Origin: Polaribacter sargassicola | GTDB lineage: Bacteria > Bacteroidota > Bacteroidia > Flavobacteriales > Flavobacteriaceae | Direction of reading: 5' to 3' | Length of the DNA stretch: 64,000 bases | Assembly: GCF_021991835.1 (NCBI RefSeq) | Contig: NZ_JAHDAU010000007.1 | Location: 124,001-188,000, forward strand | Shown here: positions 16,193-25,400 of the stretch, piece after piece | Numbering within the stretch: the first letter of the stretch is position 1 | Layout of the letters: the number at the start of each line of letters is the position of its first letter | Notes under the pieces: generated by a model | Told to the model about the DNA's origin: nothing | The model's database searches: none | The model's input: the letters and a program-made list of their open reading frames with translations, nothing else | Position numbers and translations under genes: made by a program

Positions 16193-17287
16193 TTATATAT
16201 AATATATAGGATTTGTACTTTTTTCTGATAAAATGATTGCAAAATTACTAAATTTTTTCTTAAGATAATCAACCAAAAGGTTTTTTGTAAACTGTTCGCT
16301 TTCATAATGGCCAATATCTGCTAAAAGAATACTGTTTTCTGCCTTAAAAAACTCGTGATATTTAAAATCTGCACTAATATATGCGTCTGCACCTGCTCTT
16401 TTTGCATTAGAAATTGCAAAACTTCCAGAGCCACCTAAAACAGCTACTTTTTTAATTTTTTTATTAATTAATTTAGAATGTCTAACACAATCTGTTTTCA
16501 TTGTTTTTTTTAAGTATAAAAGAAACTCTTTTTCTTCCATCTCTAAAGGAAATTCACCAATCATTCCCATTCCAATATCTTGATGAATATTTTCTAATGT
16601 TACAACTTCAAAAGAAACTTCTTCATACGGATGATTTTCTTTTAAAGCTTTTAAAATATTTCCTTCATCTTTACTTTCAAAAATAACAGAAATTTGCGTT
16701 TCTTTTTCTGTATGATTTTTGTTTTTTTCTCCTAAAGTAGGATTAGAACTAGAGTTACCTTTAAAAGTTCCTTCTCCTAAAATATTAAAAGAGCAATTAT
16801 CATAATTACCTATATTTCCTGCGTTAGCAGAAAACAAAGCATATCTTAATTGTTCTGCATTTTTATTAGGTACATAAGTAGTCAGTTTTTTGATGATTCC
16901 TTTTTTAGGAATTAAAATTTTAGAGTTTATTAAGCCTAAAACTTCACACATTTTTGCAGAAACGCCATTTTTAGAATTGTCTAAAGCAGTATGAGTTGCG
17001 TAAATAGCAATATCATTTTTTATCGCTTTTAATACAACACGCTCTACATAAGAGTTACCGTTTAGCTTTTTTAAACCACCAAAAATAATAGGATGAAAAC
17101 TAACAATTAAATTACAGTTTTTAGAAATAGCTTCGTCTACAGTTTCTTCTAAAGTATCTAAAGTAACTAATATATTTGTTACTTCTGTTTGATAATTACC
17201 TACCAATAAACCTACATTATCAAAATCTTCAGCATAATTTAAAGGTGCTAATTCTTCTATATAATTAGTAATGTTTTTAATTGTCAT
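16193..17287 (-). CDS. Nif3-like dinuclear metal centre protein
   Basis: A 364-residue protein of the NIF3/DUF34 family, which forms hexameric toroids with two metal ions per subunit. It starts MTIKNITNYIEELAPLNYAEDFDNVGLLVGN and carries the metal-site segment NLIVSFHPIIFGGLKKL and a second His-rich region near the C-terminus (ADFKYHEFF and DIGHYESEQ). The middle 110 residues are the PII/CutA-like insertion seen in long family members. An in-frame ATG at 17317 would add 10 residues; 17287 matches the conserved N-terminus. It is co-transcribed with the zinc-ribbon-family gene (2-bp gap). Biochemical role not settled. Confidence 0.92.
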   Translation of the reverse strand: MTIKNITNYIEELAPLNYAEDFDNVGLLVGNYQTEVTNILVTLDTLEETVDEAISKNCNLIVSFHPIIFGGLKKLNGNSYVERVVLKAIKNDIAIYATHTALDNSKNGVSAKMCEVLGLINSKILIPKKGIIKKLTTYVPNKNAEQLRYALFSANAGNIGNYDNCSFNILGEGTFKGNSSSNPTLGEKNKNHTEKETQISVIFESKDEGNILKALKENHPYEEVSFEVVTLENIHQDIGMGMIGEFPLEMEEKEFLLYLKKTMKTDCVRHSKLINKKIKKVAVLGGSGSFAISNAKRAGADAYISADFKYHEFFKAENSILLADIGHYESEQFTKNLLVDYLKKKFSNFAIILSEKSTNPIYYI

Positions 17288-17338
17288 TTTAAATTTATTG
17301 AAATTCAAAGTTAACAATTTTAATGTATTTTTACACAG

Positions 17339-18370
17339 ATGAAATTAGTAAGATTTTTATTTTTTCCCTTTGCTATTATTTATGATTTGATAACTTCAAT
17401 TCGTAATTTTTTCTTTAATATAGGTATCTTTAAAGAAACCTCTTTTAAAACTCCTATAATAGTTGTTGGTAATTTAAGTGTTGGTGGTACAGGGAAAACC
17501 CCGCAAATAGAATATTTAATTAGACTTTTAAAAGACACTTTTAAGACGGCTGTTTTAAGTAGAGGTTATAAACGTCAAACAGAAGGTTTTGTGCTTTTAA
17601 ACGACTCTCATTCTGCTTTAGATGTTGGCGATGAACCTTTACAGTATCATAAAAAATTTTCTAATATTAATATTGCTGTTGATGCAAATAGGGTAAACGG
17701 AATTACTAAGTTACTTACAGATAAAAGTTTAGACGTTATTCTTTTAGATGATGCGTATCAACATAGAAAAGTAAAAGGAAGTTTTTATATTTTACTTACA
17801 AAATATGATGACTTATTTACAGATGATTTTTTGTTACCAACAGGAAATTTAAGAGAGAGTAGAAGAGGAGCAAAAAGATCTGATGTTATTGTGGTTACAA
17901 AATGTCCTGTAGGTTTAGATGAAATCTCTAGGGAAAAAATCACTAAAAAATTAGAAAAGTATAACAAAAAAATATTCTTTACCACTATTTCTTATGATGA
18001 AAAAGTTTCTGGTAAAAAAAATATACCTGTAGCTGATTTAAAATTATATGAAGTTTTATTAATAACTGGTATTGCAAATCCAAACCCATTTCTTTCATTT
18101 TTAAAAAATAATGAAGTTAATTTTAAGCATTTAAAATTTTCTGATCATCATAATTTTTCAAGTAAAGAGATAGATCTTATTAAAGAGGAATATGCTAAAT
18201 TAAAATCTACTAAGAAAATTATTTTAACTACAGAAAAAGATTTTGTTAGGCTAGAGAGTAGACTTGATAACATTTCTTTTTTAGGAATAAAAACTTTGTT
18301 TTTTGATAAGCAAGAATTAGAATTTAATTCAATAATTAAATCTCATATAAAACAAAACCAACGTTTTTAG
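17339..18370 (+). CDS. lpxK: tetraacyldisaccharide 4'-kinase
   Basis: This kinase adds the 4'-phosphate of lipid A at the cytoplasmic face of the inner membrane. The 343-residue protein has an N-terminal membrane-associated helix (KLVRFLFFPFAIIYDLI). The P-loop lies in VVGNLSVGGTGKTPQIEYLI, followed by LSRGYKRQTEGF, VGDEPLQYHKKF and LDDAYQHRKVKGSFYILLT. The C-terminal part shows LTTEKDFVRLE. It diverges from the Nif3 gene with 51 bp between the start codons and has no other lipid A gene nearby. Confidence 0.95.
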   Translation: MKLVRFLFFPFAIIYDLITSIRNFFFNIGIFKETSFKTPIIVVGNLSVGGTGKTPQIEYLIRLLKDTFKTAVLSRGYKRQTEGFVLLNDSHSALDVGDEPLQYHKKFSNINIAVDANRVNGITKLLTDKSLDVILLDDAYQHRKVKGSFYILLTKYDDLFTDDFLLPTGNLRESRRGAKRSDVIVVTKCPVGLDEISREKITKKLEKYNKKIFFTTISYDEKVSGKKNIPVADLKLYEVLLITGIANPNPFLSFLKNNEVNFKHLKFSDHHNFSSKEIDLIKEEYAKLKSTKKIILTTEKDFVRLESRLDNISFLGIKTLFFDKQELEFNSIIKSHIKQNQRF

Positions 18371-18426
18371 GTATTATTATCTCTTTATCATAAATAAATA
18401 CTTTTTTATAAATTAAATAATAGATT

Positions 18427-18455
18427 TTTGTTTGGTATTATTTTTGATATTTTTG
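18427..18455 (+). promoter_or_regulatory. promoter of the thioredoxin-family gene
   Basis: TTTG at 18427-18430, a 17-bp spacer and TATTTTTG at 18448-18455 form one of the best -33/-7 matches in this window. The transcript start would be near 18461, after the in-frame ATG at 18432, supporting the start at 18471. Confidence 0.65.
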
Positions 18456-18470
18456 AATAAATTAGTTTAC

Positions 18471-18941
18471 ATGAAAAAAAATATAATAACTATTATATCT
18501 TGTTTTTTATTGATTGGTTCTACGTTTTCTCAAGAATTAGCAGATACAGATAATAATGTTTTGCCAAATTGGGAACCAACTTATAAAGGAGCTTTAAAAA
18601 AAGCAAAAGAAGAAAATAAACCTGTTTTAATTTATTTTACAGGATCCGATTGGTGTGGACCTTGCATTGTTTTAGATAAAAAACTATTTCATTCTACAAA
18701 GTTTAAAGAAATAGCCGATAAGGATTTGGTTTTATATCAGGCAGATATGCCAAGAAATAAAGATATATTATTACCAAATCAATTAGAAGATAATAACGAT
18801 TTAATAAAAAAGTTTAAAATTAAATCTTTTCCTACATTAGTTTTTGTAAATCATAAAGGTAAAATGTTAGCTTACAAAAAAGGCTTAATTTTAACGGAGT
18901 ATTATTATCCTTTTATACAATCTGTAATAGATAGTTATTAA
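18471..18941 (+). CDS. secreted thioredoxin-family protein
   Basis: A 156-residue protein with a signal peptide (MKKNIITIISCFLLIGSTFSQ) and a thioredoxin fold. The active site TGSDWCGPC places Cys62 and Cys65 in the classical WCGPC motif, and the cis-proline occurs in KSFPTLVFVN. It resembles the thioredoxin_7/DUF255-like group used in the periplasm for disulfide reduction or cytochrome maturation. The upstream ATG at 18432 would bury the signal peptide and lies before the promoter. It stands alone between lpxK and a convergent OmpA-family gene. Confidence 0.88.
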   Translation: MKKNIITIISCFLLIGSTFSQELADTDNNVLPNWEPTYKGALKKAKEENKPVLIYFTGSDWCGPCIVLDKKLFHSTKFKEIADKDLVLYQADMPRNKDILLPNQLEDNNDLIKKFKIKSFPTLVFVNHKGKMLAYKKGLILTEYYYPFIQSVIDSY

Positions 18942-18944
18942 AAT

Positions 18945-18983
18945 AAAAAAAGAACCGAAGCAAATTTGCTTCGGTTCTTTTTT
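18945..18983. terminator. bidirectional terminator between the thioredoxin and OmpA-family genes
   Basis: A perfect stem, AGAACCGAAGCA / TGCTTCGGTTCT, is flanked by A and T tracts of six or more on both sides. It starts a few bases after the thioredoxin stop and ends 28 bp before the OmpA-family stop. Confidence 0.93.
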
Positions 18984-19010
18984 TATTGATTTTTTGTTAG
19001 AAGAATATTC

Positions 19011-20108
19011 TTATTGATTAATTACTCTAAAAGTTGTTCTTCTATTAGCTCTATGCTCTGCTTCTGTACAAGAAACTCCATCAGAACATCTGTTTGTTAA
19101 TTTAGTTTCTCCGTAACCATTACCTGTTAATTTACTAGCATTAACTCCTTTAGAAATTAAATAGTTAGTTACAGCTAAAGCTCTTCTTTCAGATAAATCT
19201 TGGTTGTTAGCTTTAGTTCCTCTAGAATCTGTGTGAGACTCAATAGCAATAGCTACACCTGTTTTTAAAACTGGTAACAATCTAGCATCTATAATTTTTT
19301 TAGCTCCAGCAGTTAAAGTAGCACTTCCTAAATTCCAGTTTATTGGTAATGGAGTACTTACAGTTAATTCACATTCAACTTCTTTCCAAGTAGTTAATCC
19401 ACCTTTACTTACTAAAATTTCTTTAGTAACAGTTTTGTATTGTGCAGGTACAGTAACTTCTTCTTGCCAAGCATCTTTAACTAAAACTGTTTTTTTAACA
19501 CTACCATAAACAGCAGGAATTTCAATAGTTTTTGTAGTTGGTGGCGTTACCATTACTCTTTTAGTGTAAGTTTTTTCGTAACCAGGAACTGGTGTAGAAG
19601 TAGTAGAAGCATCTGCATTTAACTTAGTTAAAGGTACAGTTACAAATTGTGCAGGTACAGGAACAAAACACCAGTATCTACAATCGTTAGGATCGCTAGA
19701 TTCACAATCAGGTGCTTTTTCACTCATTTGCCAGTTTGCAGAAGCAGCTTTAGTTTCTATTGTTTTAGAATCTTGACTAAATGTAGCAGCAATAACGCTT
19801 AATTTGTTAGCGTCTTCTTTTGCAGTATAAGATACTTCTTTGTTTTCCCATACAGCAGGTACAATTACTAATTGTTGACCAGCTTCTTTAGTTAAAACTC
19901 TTTCGGTTACAGTTTTGTATTCTGCAGGATGAGTTATAATTTTTTTGTATGCAGGTGCAATTTCGATAGTTACATCTTCGTTTTTCCAAACTTCAGGAGT
20001 AGTACAACGTACATAACATTTTCCTGGCTCTGGGTTTTGTGGTAAATCTTGGGCAAAGGCTACTGCACCAAACATTAAAAGCATTCCGCTAAATAAAATT
20101 TTTTTCAT
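19011..20108 (-). CDS. OmpA family protein with repeated PAxY segments
   Basis: A 365-residue exported protein with signal peptide MKKILFSGMLLMFGAVAFAQ. The C-terminal 110 residues are an OmpA-like peptidoglycan-binding domain (IAIESHTDSRGTKANNQDLSERRALAV, then LTGNGYGETKL and HRANRRTTFRV). The preceding 230 residues contain a recurring unit of the form P-A-x-Y/W-x-x-V (HPAEYKTVT, VPAVWENKEV, VPAQFVTVP, IPAVYGSVKK, VPAQYKTVTK). These could be short beta-strand repeats rather than a barrel. It probably links the outer membrane to peptidoglycan. It is monocistronic. Confidence 0.9.
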   Translation of the reverse strand: MKKILFSGMLLMFGAVAFAQDLPQNPEPGKCYVRCTTPEVWKNEDVTIEIAPAYKKIITHPAEYKTVTERVLTKEAGQQLVIVPAVWENKEVSYTAKEDANKLSVIAATFSQDSKTIETKAASANWQMSEKAPDCESSDPNDCRYWCFVPVPAQFVTVPLTKLNADASTTSTPVPGYEKTYTKRVMVTPPTTKTIEIPAVYGSVKKTVLVKDAWQEEVTVPAQYKTVTKEILVSKGGLTTWKEVECELTVSTPLPINWNLGSATLTAGAKKIIDARLLPVLKTGVAIAIESHTDSRGTKANNQDLSERRALAVTNYLISKGVNASKLTGNGYGETKLTNRCSDGVSCTEAEHRANRRTTFRVINQ

Positions 20109-20230
20109 AATTAATCTATTTTTAGTCTTTGTTAACTAATTTTAAGACACAGTATTATTCTGCAAGTCACAAGCAATCTACAAAAAAGTTAAAAAAAAGT
20201 TAAAAAGAGAAAATTAAATTAATGTTATGA

Positions 20231-21130
20231 TTATAATTTGTTGTAAAATAAGCTTTTAATAATACCATCGGAAAGACCAATTTTTGGAACATATATTTTT
20301 TTTGCTCCACTCCATTTCATGGCAGAAATATAAATTTTAGTTGCAGGTATAATTACGTCGGCTCTATCTGGGTTTAAACTTAATTCAGAAACTCTATCAT
20401 TAAAAGACATTTGTTTTAAGAATTGATATTGAGCATTTAAATAGATGTAAGAAATAGGTTTGCCTTCTGTTCTGCCAGACATTTTAAATAACTTGTTAAT
20501 GTTACCACCAGAACCAATTAAAGAAATGTTTTTTAGGTTACTTGTATTCTTTTTAATCCATTTTTCTACATCGGCAAAAATTTCTTTGTTTTTAGATTTT
20601 TTGTTGTTTAGTAAACGAACAGTACCCATCTTAAAAGATTTTGATGTAATTATTTTACCTTCAGAAAATAAAGTAAATTCTGTACTACCTCCACCAACAT
20701 CAACGTATAAATAAGAGTTATTACCTTCTATTAATTGGTTTAAATCTGTTGATGATATTATTGCAGCTTCTTCTTTACCCCCAATAATATCAATTTTAAC
20801 ACCTGTTTTGTCTAAAATTTGTTTTACAACTTCTTGTCCGTTTTTTGCTTCTCGCATAGCTGAAGTTGCACAAGCTTTGTACCTTTCTACATTGTGGACA
20901 TTCATAAGCAATTTAAATGCTTCCATGGCATTTATCATTCTAGCAACGTTTTGCTCACTTATTATTCCTTGTCCAACAAAAGCATCTGCTCCTAAACGAA
21001 TAGGAACACGAACTAAAGAAGATTTTTTAAATTGAGGATCTTTATCTTCTGAAACAATTACATTAGATATTAGAAGTCTAATTGCATTTGATCCAATATC
21101 TATTGCTCCGTATTTTTTAATTTCTAACAA
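20231..21130 (-). CDS. Ppx/GppA family phosphatase (exopolyphosphatase-like)
   Basis: A 299-residue member of the actin-like ASKHA fold. The N-terminal phosphate loop is YGAIDIGSNAIRLLISNV, the second is LYVDVGGGSTEFTLF, and ISLIGSGGNINKLF is the third glycine-rich motif. It lacks the C-terminal HD-like and substrate-channel domains of E. coli Ppx, so it is the short single-module form that hydrolyses polyphosphate or (p)ppGpp-type substrates. The stop of a SixA-like gene lies 5 bp upstream on the same strand, so they form an operon. No polyphosphate kinase is visible next to it. Confidence 0.9.
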   Translation of the reverse strand: MLEIKKYGAIDIGSNAIRLLISNVIVSEDKDPQFKKSSLVRVPIRLGADAFVGQGIISEQNVARMINAMEAFKLLMNVHNVERYKACATSAMREAKNGQEVVKQILDKTGVKIDIIGGKEEAAIISSTDLNQLIEGNNSYLYVDVGGGSTEFTLFSEGKIITSKSFKMGTVRLLNNKKSKNKEIFADVEKWIKKNTSNLKNISLIGSGGNINKLFKMSGRTEGKPISYIYLNAQYQFLKQMSFNDRVSELSLNPDRADVIIPATKIYISAMKWSGAKKIYVPKIGLSDGIIKSLFYNKL

Positions 21131-21135
21131 ACTTA

Positions 21136-21624
21136 TTATTTATGATTTTTAGGAAAGTCTACAATAAAAGTTTTTCCTTTTTTGATGTTTTTCCAGTGTT
21201 TTTCTTCAAATTGAATACCTATAACTCCACAAGTTGGTACATGAGAAATTGGTTTGTTACCAAATTTGTTTACAAAGGTATTTATACCATGATCGTGACT
21301 AAAAATAATGGCAGAATTAAAACCATCGTCTAAAGCATTTACTGTTTTTACTAAATATCCATCACTAAAACTATAAAGTTGTCTTTTTATTTTTAGGTTT
21401 GATAAAGGATACTCGAAATTTTCGCAAAAAATGACAGCAGTATGTAAAGCTCTGTTAGCACTACTAGATACAAATACGTCTGGTCTATCTATTTTTTTAG
21501 ATAAATATTTAGACATAATATGAGAATCTTTAATTCCACGCTTTTTTAAAGGTCTGTCAATATCTTCAATACCAGAGTATTCCCAAGAAGATTTTGCATG
21601 TCTAACAATGTATAAAGTTTTCAT
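21136..21624 (-). CDS. SixA-like histidine phosphatase family protein
   Basis: A 162-residue phosphoglycerate-mutase-fold phosphatase. The catalytic RHG-type motif is LYIVRHAKSSWE near the N-terminus, and the second catalytic His is in IIFSHDHGINTFVN. It is short like SixA, which removes phosphate from phosphohistidine in phosphorelay or PTS proteins; the actual target here is unknown. It is the first gene of a two-gene operon with the Ppx-like phosphatase. Confidence 0.88.
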   Translation of the reverse strand: MKTLYIVRHAKSSWEYSGIEDIDRPLKKRGIKDSHIMSKYLSKKIDRPDVFVSSSANRALHTAVIFCENFEYPLSNLKIKRQLYSFSDGYLVKTVNALDDGFNSAIIFSHDHGINTFVNKFGNKPISHVPTCGVIGIQFEEKHWKNIKKGKTFIVDFPKNHK

Positions 21625-21658
21625 TTAAATTTAAATGTTGTTTTGTAAATATAAAAAT

Positions 21659-22306
21659 TTATGGAGCTAATCGTTCTATTTTCCAAGAAAAATCACTTTC
21701 TAGTGTATATCTTATTCTATCATGCATTCTATTTGGCCTACCTTGCCAAAATTCTAAAGAAATAGGTTTTACTAAATAACCACCCCAATGTTTTGGTCTT
21801 GTTATCTCTTTACCTTCAAATTTTTTTTCAAAAGATAATAAATTTTTGTCTAATTCTTTTCTTGATGCAACTATAGAACTTTGGTTAGACGCCCAAGCAC
21901 CTAATTTGCTACCGTCTGGTCTAGATTCAAAATAACCATCAGATAAATTTTCTGGTAATTTTTCTGCTTTACCTTTAATAATAATTTGTTGTTCTAAAGC
22001 TGGCCAAAAGAAAGATAAACAAATATTATTATTTGCTTCTATTGCTTTTCCTTTTTCAGAATTATAATTGGTATAAAAAACAAAACCTTCCCAAGTGTAT
22101 TTTTTTAAAAGAACAACTCTACTTTTAGGAAAACCATCTAATCCTATAGATGAAATTGTCATGGCATTACTTTCATCTACCATATTAGAATTATCTGCAT
22201 TTAAAAACCATGTTTGAAATAATTCTAACGGATTTTCTGGGCAAGTACTTTCTAAAAGTTCTTGCTTTTCGTAAGATTTTCTATAGTTACTTAAGTCTTT
22301 AGACAT
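21659..22306 (-). CDS. pdxH: pyridoxamine 5'-phosphate oxidase
   Basis: This FMN enzyme oxidises pyridoxamine or pyridoxine 5'-phosphate to pyridoxal 5'-phosphate, the last step of PLP synthesis or salvage. The 215-residue protein shows NAMTISSIGLDGFPKSRVVLLK and FVFYTNYNSEKGKAIEAN (FMN binding), FFWPALEQQIIIKG, and ASNQSSIVASRKELD. It ends in FWQGRPNRMHDRIRY and WKIERLAP, which are typical of the family. The ATG at 22306 gives the family's normal length; the in-frame ATG at 22360 would add 18 untypical residues. Confidence 0.95.
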   Translation of the reverse strand: MSKDLSNYRKSYEKQELLESTCPENPLELFQTWFLNADNSNMVDESNAMTISSIGLDGFPKSRVVLLKKYTWEGFVFYTNYNSEKGKAIEANNNICLSFFWPALEQQIIIKGKAEKLPENLSDGYFESRPDGSKLGAWASNQSSIVASRKELDKNLLSFEKKFEGKEITRPKHWGGYLVKPISLEFWQGRPNRMHDRIRYTLESDFSWKIERLAP

Positions 22307-22360
22307 ATAGCTAATTTGATTGTGTAAAAATACAAATGTTAATTGAATATTATCCAACAA

Positions 22361-22389
22361 AAAAGACTGCTTTTTAGCAGTCTTTTTTT
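22361..22389 (-). terminator. terminator of the choice-of-anchor I protein gene
   Basis: AAAAGACTGC and GCAGTCTTTT pair perfectly around a 6-base loop. It lies 23 bp past the stop of the large minus-strand gene; on the minus strand the 3' side is a T-rich run. Confidence 0.88.
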
Positions 22390-22411
22390 ATTTTAAAAAA
22401 GGAGGTTTTTA

Positions 22412-25400
22412 TTACTCTATAACAACCTTTTTAGAAATAGAATTGTTAATCTTAAAAATATAAGTTCCTTTAGATAAATTAGGAATTTGTAATGATTTTA
22501 CATCACTTTTTTCTAAGATTTTTCTTCCTCTTATGTCAAATAAAATAGCATTTATTTTTTCGTTAAAAAATACTGTTTGATTTGCTTTTACAGGGTTTGG
22601 GTACATAGAAATTGTTTTTTTAACGGTAGAAAAATCATCTGTATCTAAAACATTGTCTAAAGAATATACACTTATTGTAGCACTAACTTCGTTAGATAAT
22701 ACAACTAAACCTTTTTCTGTAGGGCTTTTGTCTGCTGATATATAAATAATACCTTCTGGCCCTAAATCTCCACCTTCATCATCGCCTAAAGTTCTATTAT
22801 TAATATATTTTTCGAAAACAGGATTTGTAGGATCTGTAATGTCATAAGTCATAAATCCACCAACTCTTTCTAAAGTAATAAAAGCATATACTTTATTATT
22901 AATAGTAGCAATTGTTACTCCTTCTGGCTCTGGACCTTTGTTATCACTTCTGTTCTTAAGAGTATTGTTACTATTACTAGCGTTAAATAAAGAAGCATAA
23001 GTAGGATCGTTTGCTGTAATTCTTTCAAAATCGTCTCCACTATCATAAACTAGAGTTTGTGTTGTAGCATTAAAAATACTGAAAGATCTTCCTCCAAAAA
23101 CATGAATTTCATCAAAATCACCATCATTATCAATATCACCACTTTGGTTTGTAATAGATAATTTACCTAAATTACTGTCTAATTTTAAATACGCTGCATT
23201 TGGAAAAACCGTAGGGTCTAATTCGTAATCAGAATCGCCAACGCTAACTTCTTCTTCTAAAGCATCATATTCTCTTGCATCACCTTCGTTAGCTGTAACA
23301 ATATAAGTAGTTCCGTTTACTGTGTAAGAAGCAATTGCATCTGGCATAAACATACCTTTTATTGGCCAATTTGCATGAAAAATAAAATCTGTATCGTTAG
23401 ATGTATCAATTGTATTATTAGGTAAAGTATGGTCTTTTAATCCTAAAGGAAAAACACTAGTAATTGTGTTGTTTGTTAAATCTATTTCTGCAATTGCATT
23501 GTTTTCTTGTAAAGAAACCCAAGCTGTTTTAGAATCTTCTGAATAAGTAATGTATTCTGGTTCTAAATCTTGAGATACAGAAGAACCAGGACCAAAAATT
23601 CTAATATTAGAAGCTCTCATTGCATCAATATCTGCATCAAAAGCATTAAAGTTAATGTTTATTACATCACTTTGAGTAACATTACCAAAACCAGCTGTTA
23701 CATCTATTATAGAAATACTTCCTTCTGGGTCAATTGAATAATCAGAGTTTGGTTGACCTTCATTTGCAACAACTACCTTTGTTCCGTCTGGAGTAAAACT
23801 TGCATTATCAGGTAAATTACCAACAGTAACAGAAGAAATGTTGTTACCATTTTTATCCATAAAAACAACAACACCATCGGCTTCTGGACCGTTAGAAACA
23901 GCAGCAACAACAAAATCACCAAAAGTAGCAACGCTTGTAGGACCTTCTGTACCATAAGAAGAAAGGTCTATAGAAGAAATTTCTGAAATTGCATTTGGAT
24001 TAGAAAAATCTAAGATGTTTATTTTTTTAGCAATAGAGTTTAAAACATATAAACGCTTTACGTCTTCTGCATAAGCAGAAATTTCTGCAGAACCACTTGC
24101 ATCTACAAGATAGCTTGTTAAGAAAGAAATACCTAACTCATTTGTTGCTGTTGGTATTGCGGTATCATTATCTAAAATATAAACTGCTGCATTTGTGTTA
24201 TCATCTAAAACGGCATTTGTTGGGTTTACCAATTCTAAAATAAACATTTCATCTGCTTCTGCATCACTATCATTACTAATTGTAATTGTAATTTCTGTTG
24301 ATGTAGAACCAGCAGTAATTGTAGCTGTTTGGTTGGTAAAAGTAAAATCTGAACCTTCTGTTGCTGTTAAAAGGCTAGAAATTAAATTTACATCTACAGT
24401 AACATCAGAAGTTGTAATAGAAGAAGTTTCTAAAGTTATGGTTACAGAGTCGTTTTCTTCAGAAACATTGTAAACAGTATTTTTAAAACCTAAATTAGGT
24501 GTTACAGTAGTTATAGGAGTGTAAATACCAGGAGAAGCATATACATTATCACCTAAAGATTGTCCTACTAAATTTGTTGAAGCAACCCAGTTATTTCCAT
24601 CATTTACATCTGCATCAGGATTTAATAATTCAATTGAAGGTCCATCACCATCAGCTGCAGTTGTCCAACCGTTATCTTTATCGTCATATTCTACTTCAAA
24701 AATAGAAGTTGCATCAGAATTGATGATTTTTATTAATTCACCACCGTTACCTAAAGCATTAGAAATTTCTTGAGGCATGTCTAAAAATGTAACACCGTAA
24801 AAAGCATCTGCGGTAGTTTTATCTGTAGCTAATAAAACAATTTCTTTAGAAGCTAAAGTTTGTTGAGGAAATGTAAATGTAAAATCACCTTCATCTAAAA
24901 CCTGAATTCCACCTAATTCTATAGAAGAATCTGAGTTGTTATAAATTTCTAAAAATTCTAAAGCATCAGAATCATCAGAAGGAGCATTATACATTATTTC
25001 TGTAATTATTAAACCAGAAGTAGTGTTGTTGTAAAAAAGAGTATCACTAACAAAAGTAGTTTCTTGTGTGTTGTTTGCTAAATCTACGCTATTATTTACA
25101 GTAATTGTGTAAGCTGTACCTACTGTAAATCCGCTATGTGTTATTGTTGATGTTTTTGTAGCATTATCATAATTAATTTCAGAAATAGTTAAACCGTTAT
25201 CTAAAATGTAGTTTGCTATGTTTTCTGCTGATGCTTGAGTAATTTCTTCAGAAAAAGTAACTTGTATCGTATTTTGAGAAGTTACAATTGCATTAGATAC
25301 AGAAGGAGCACTAAGATCATTAGTAGAAATAACAAAAGCAGTTGTATTAAAAGGTAAATCTGGTACTATACCGTCTGCACTTTGGTCTCCACTACCAGAT

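Noticed and set aside
22307-22360. Upstream ATG extending pdxH by 18 residues
   Set aside because: The extension (LDNIQLTFVFLHNQISY) is not typical of PdxH, and the internal ATG gives the usual length.
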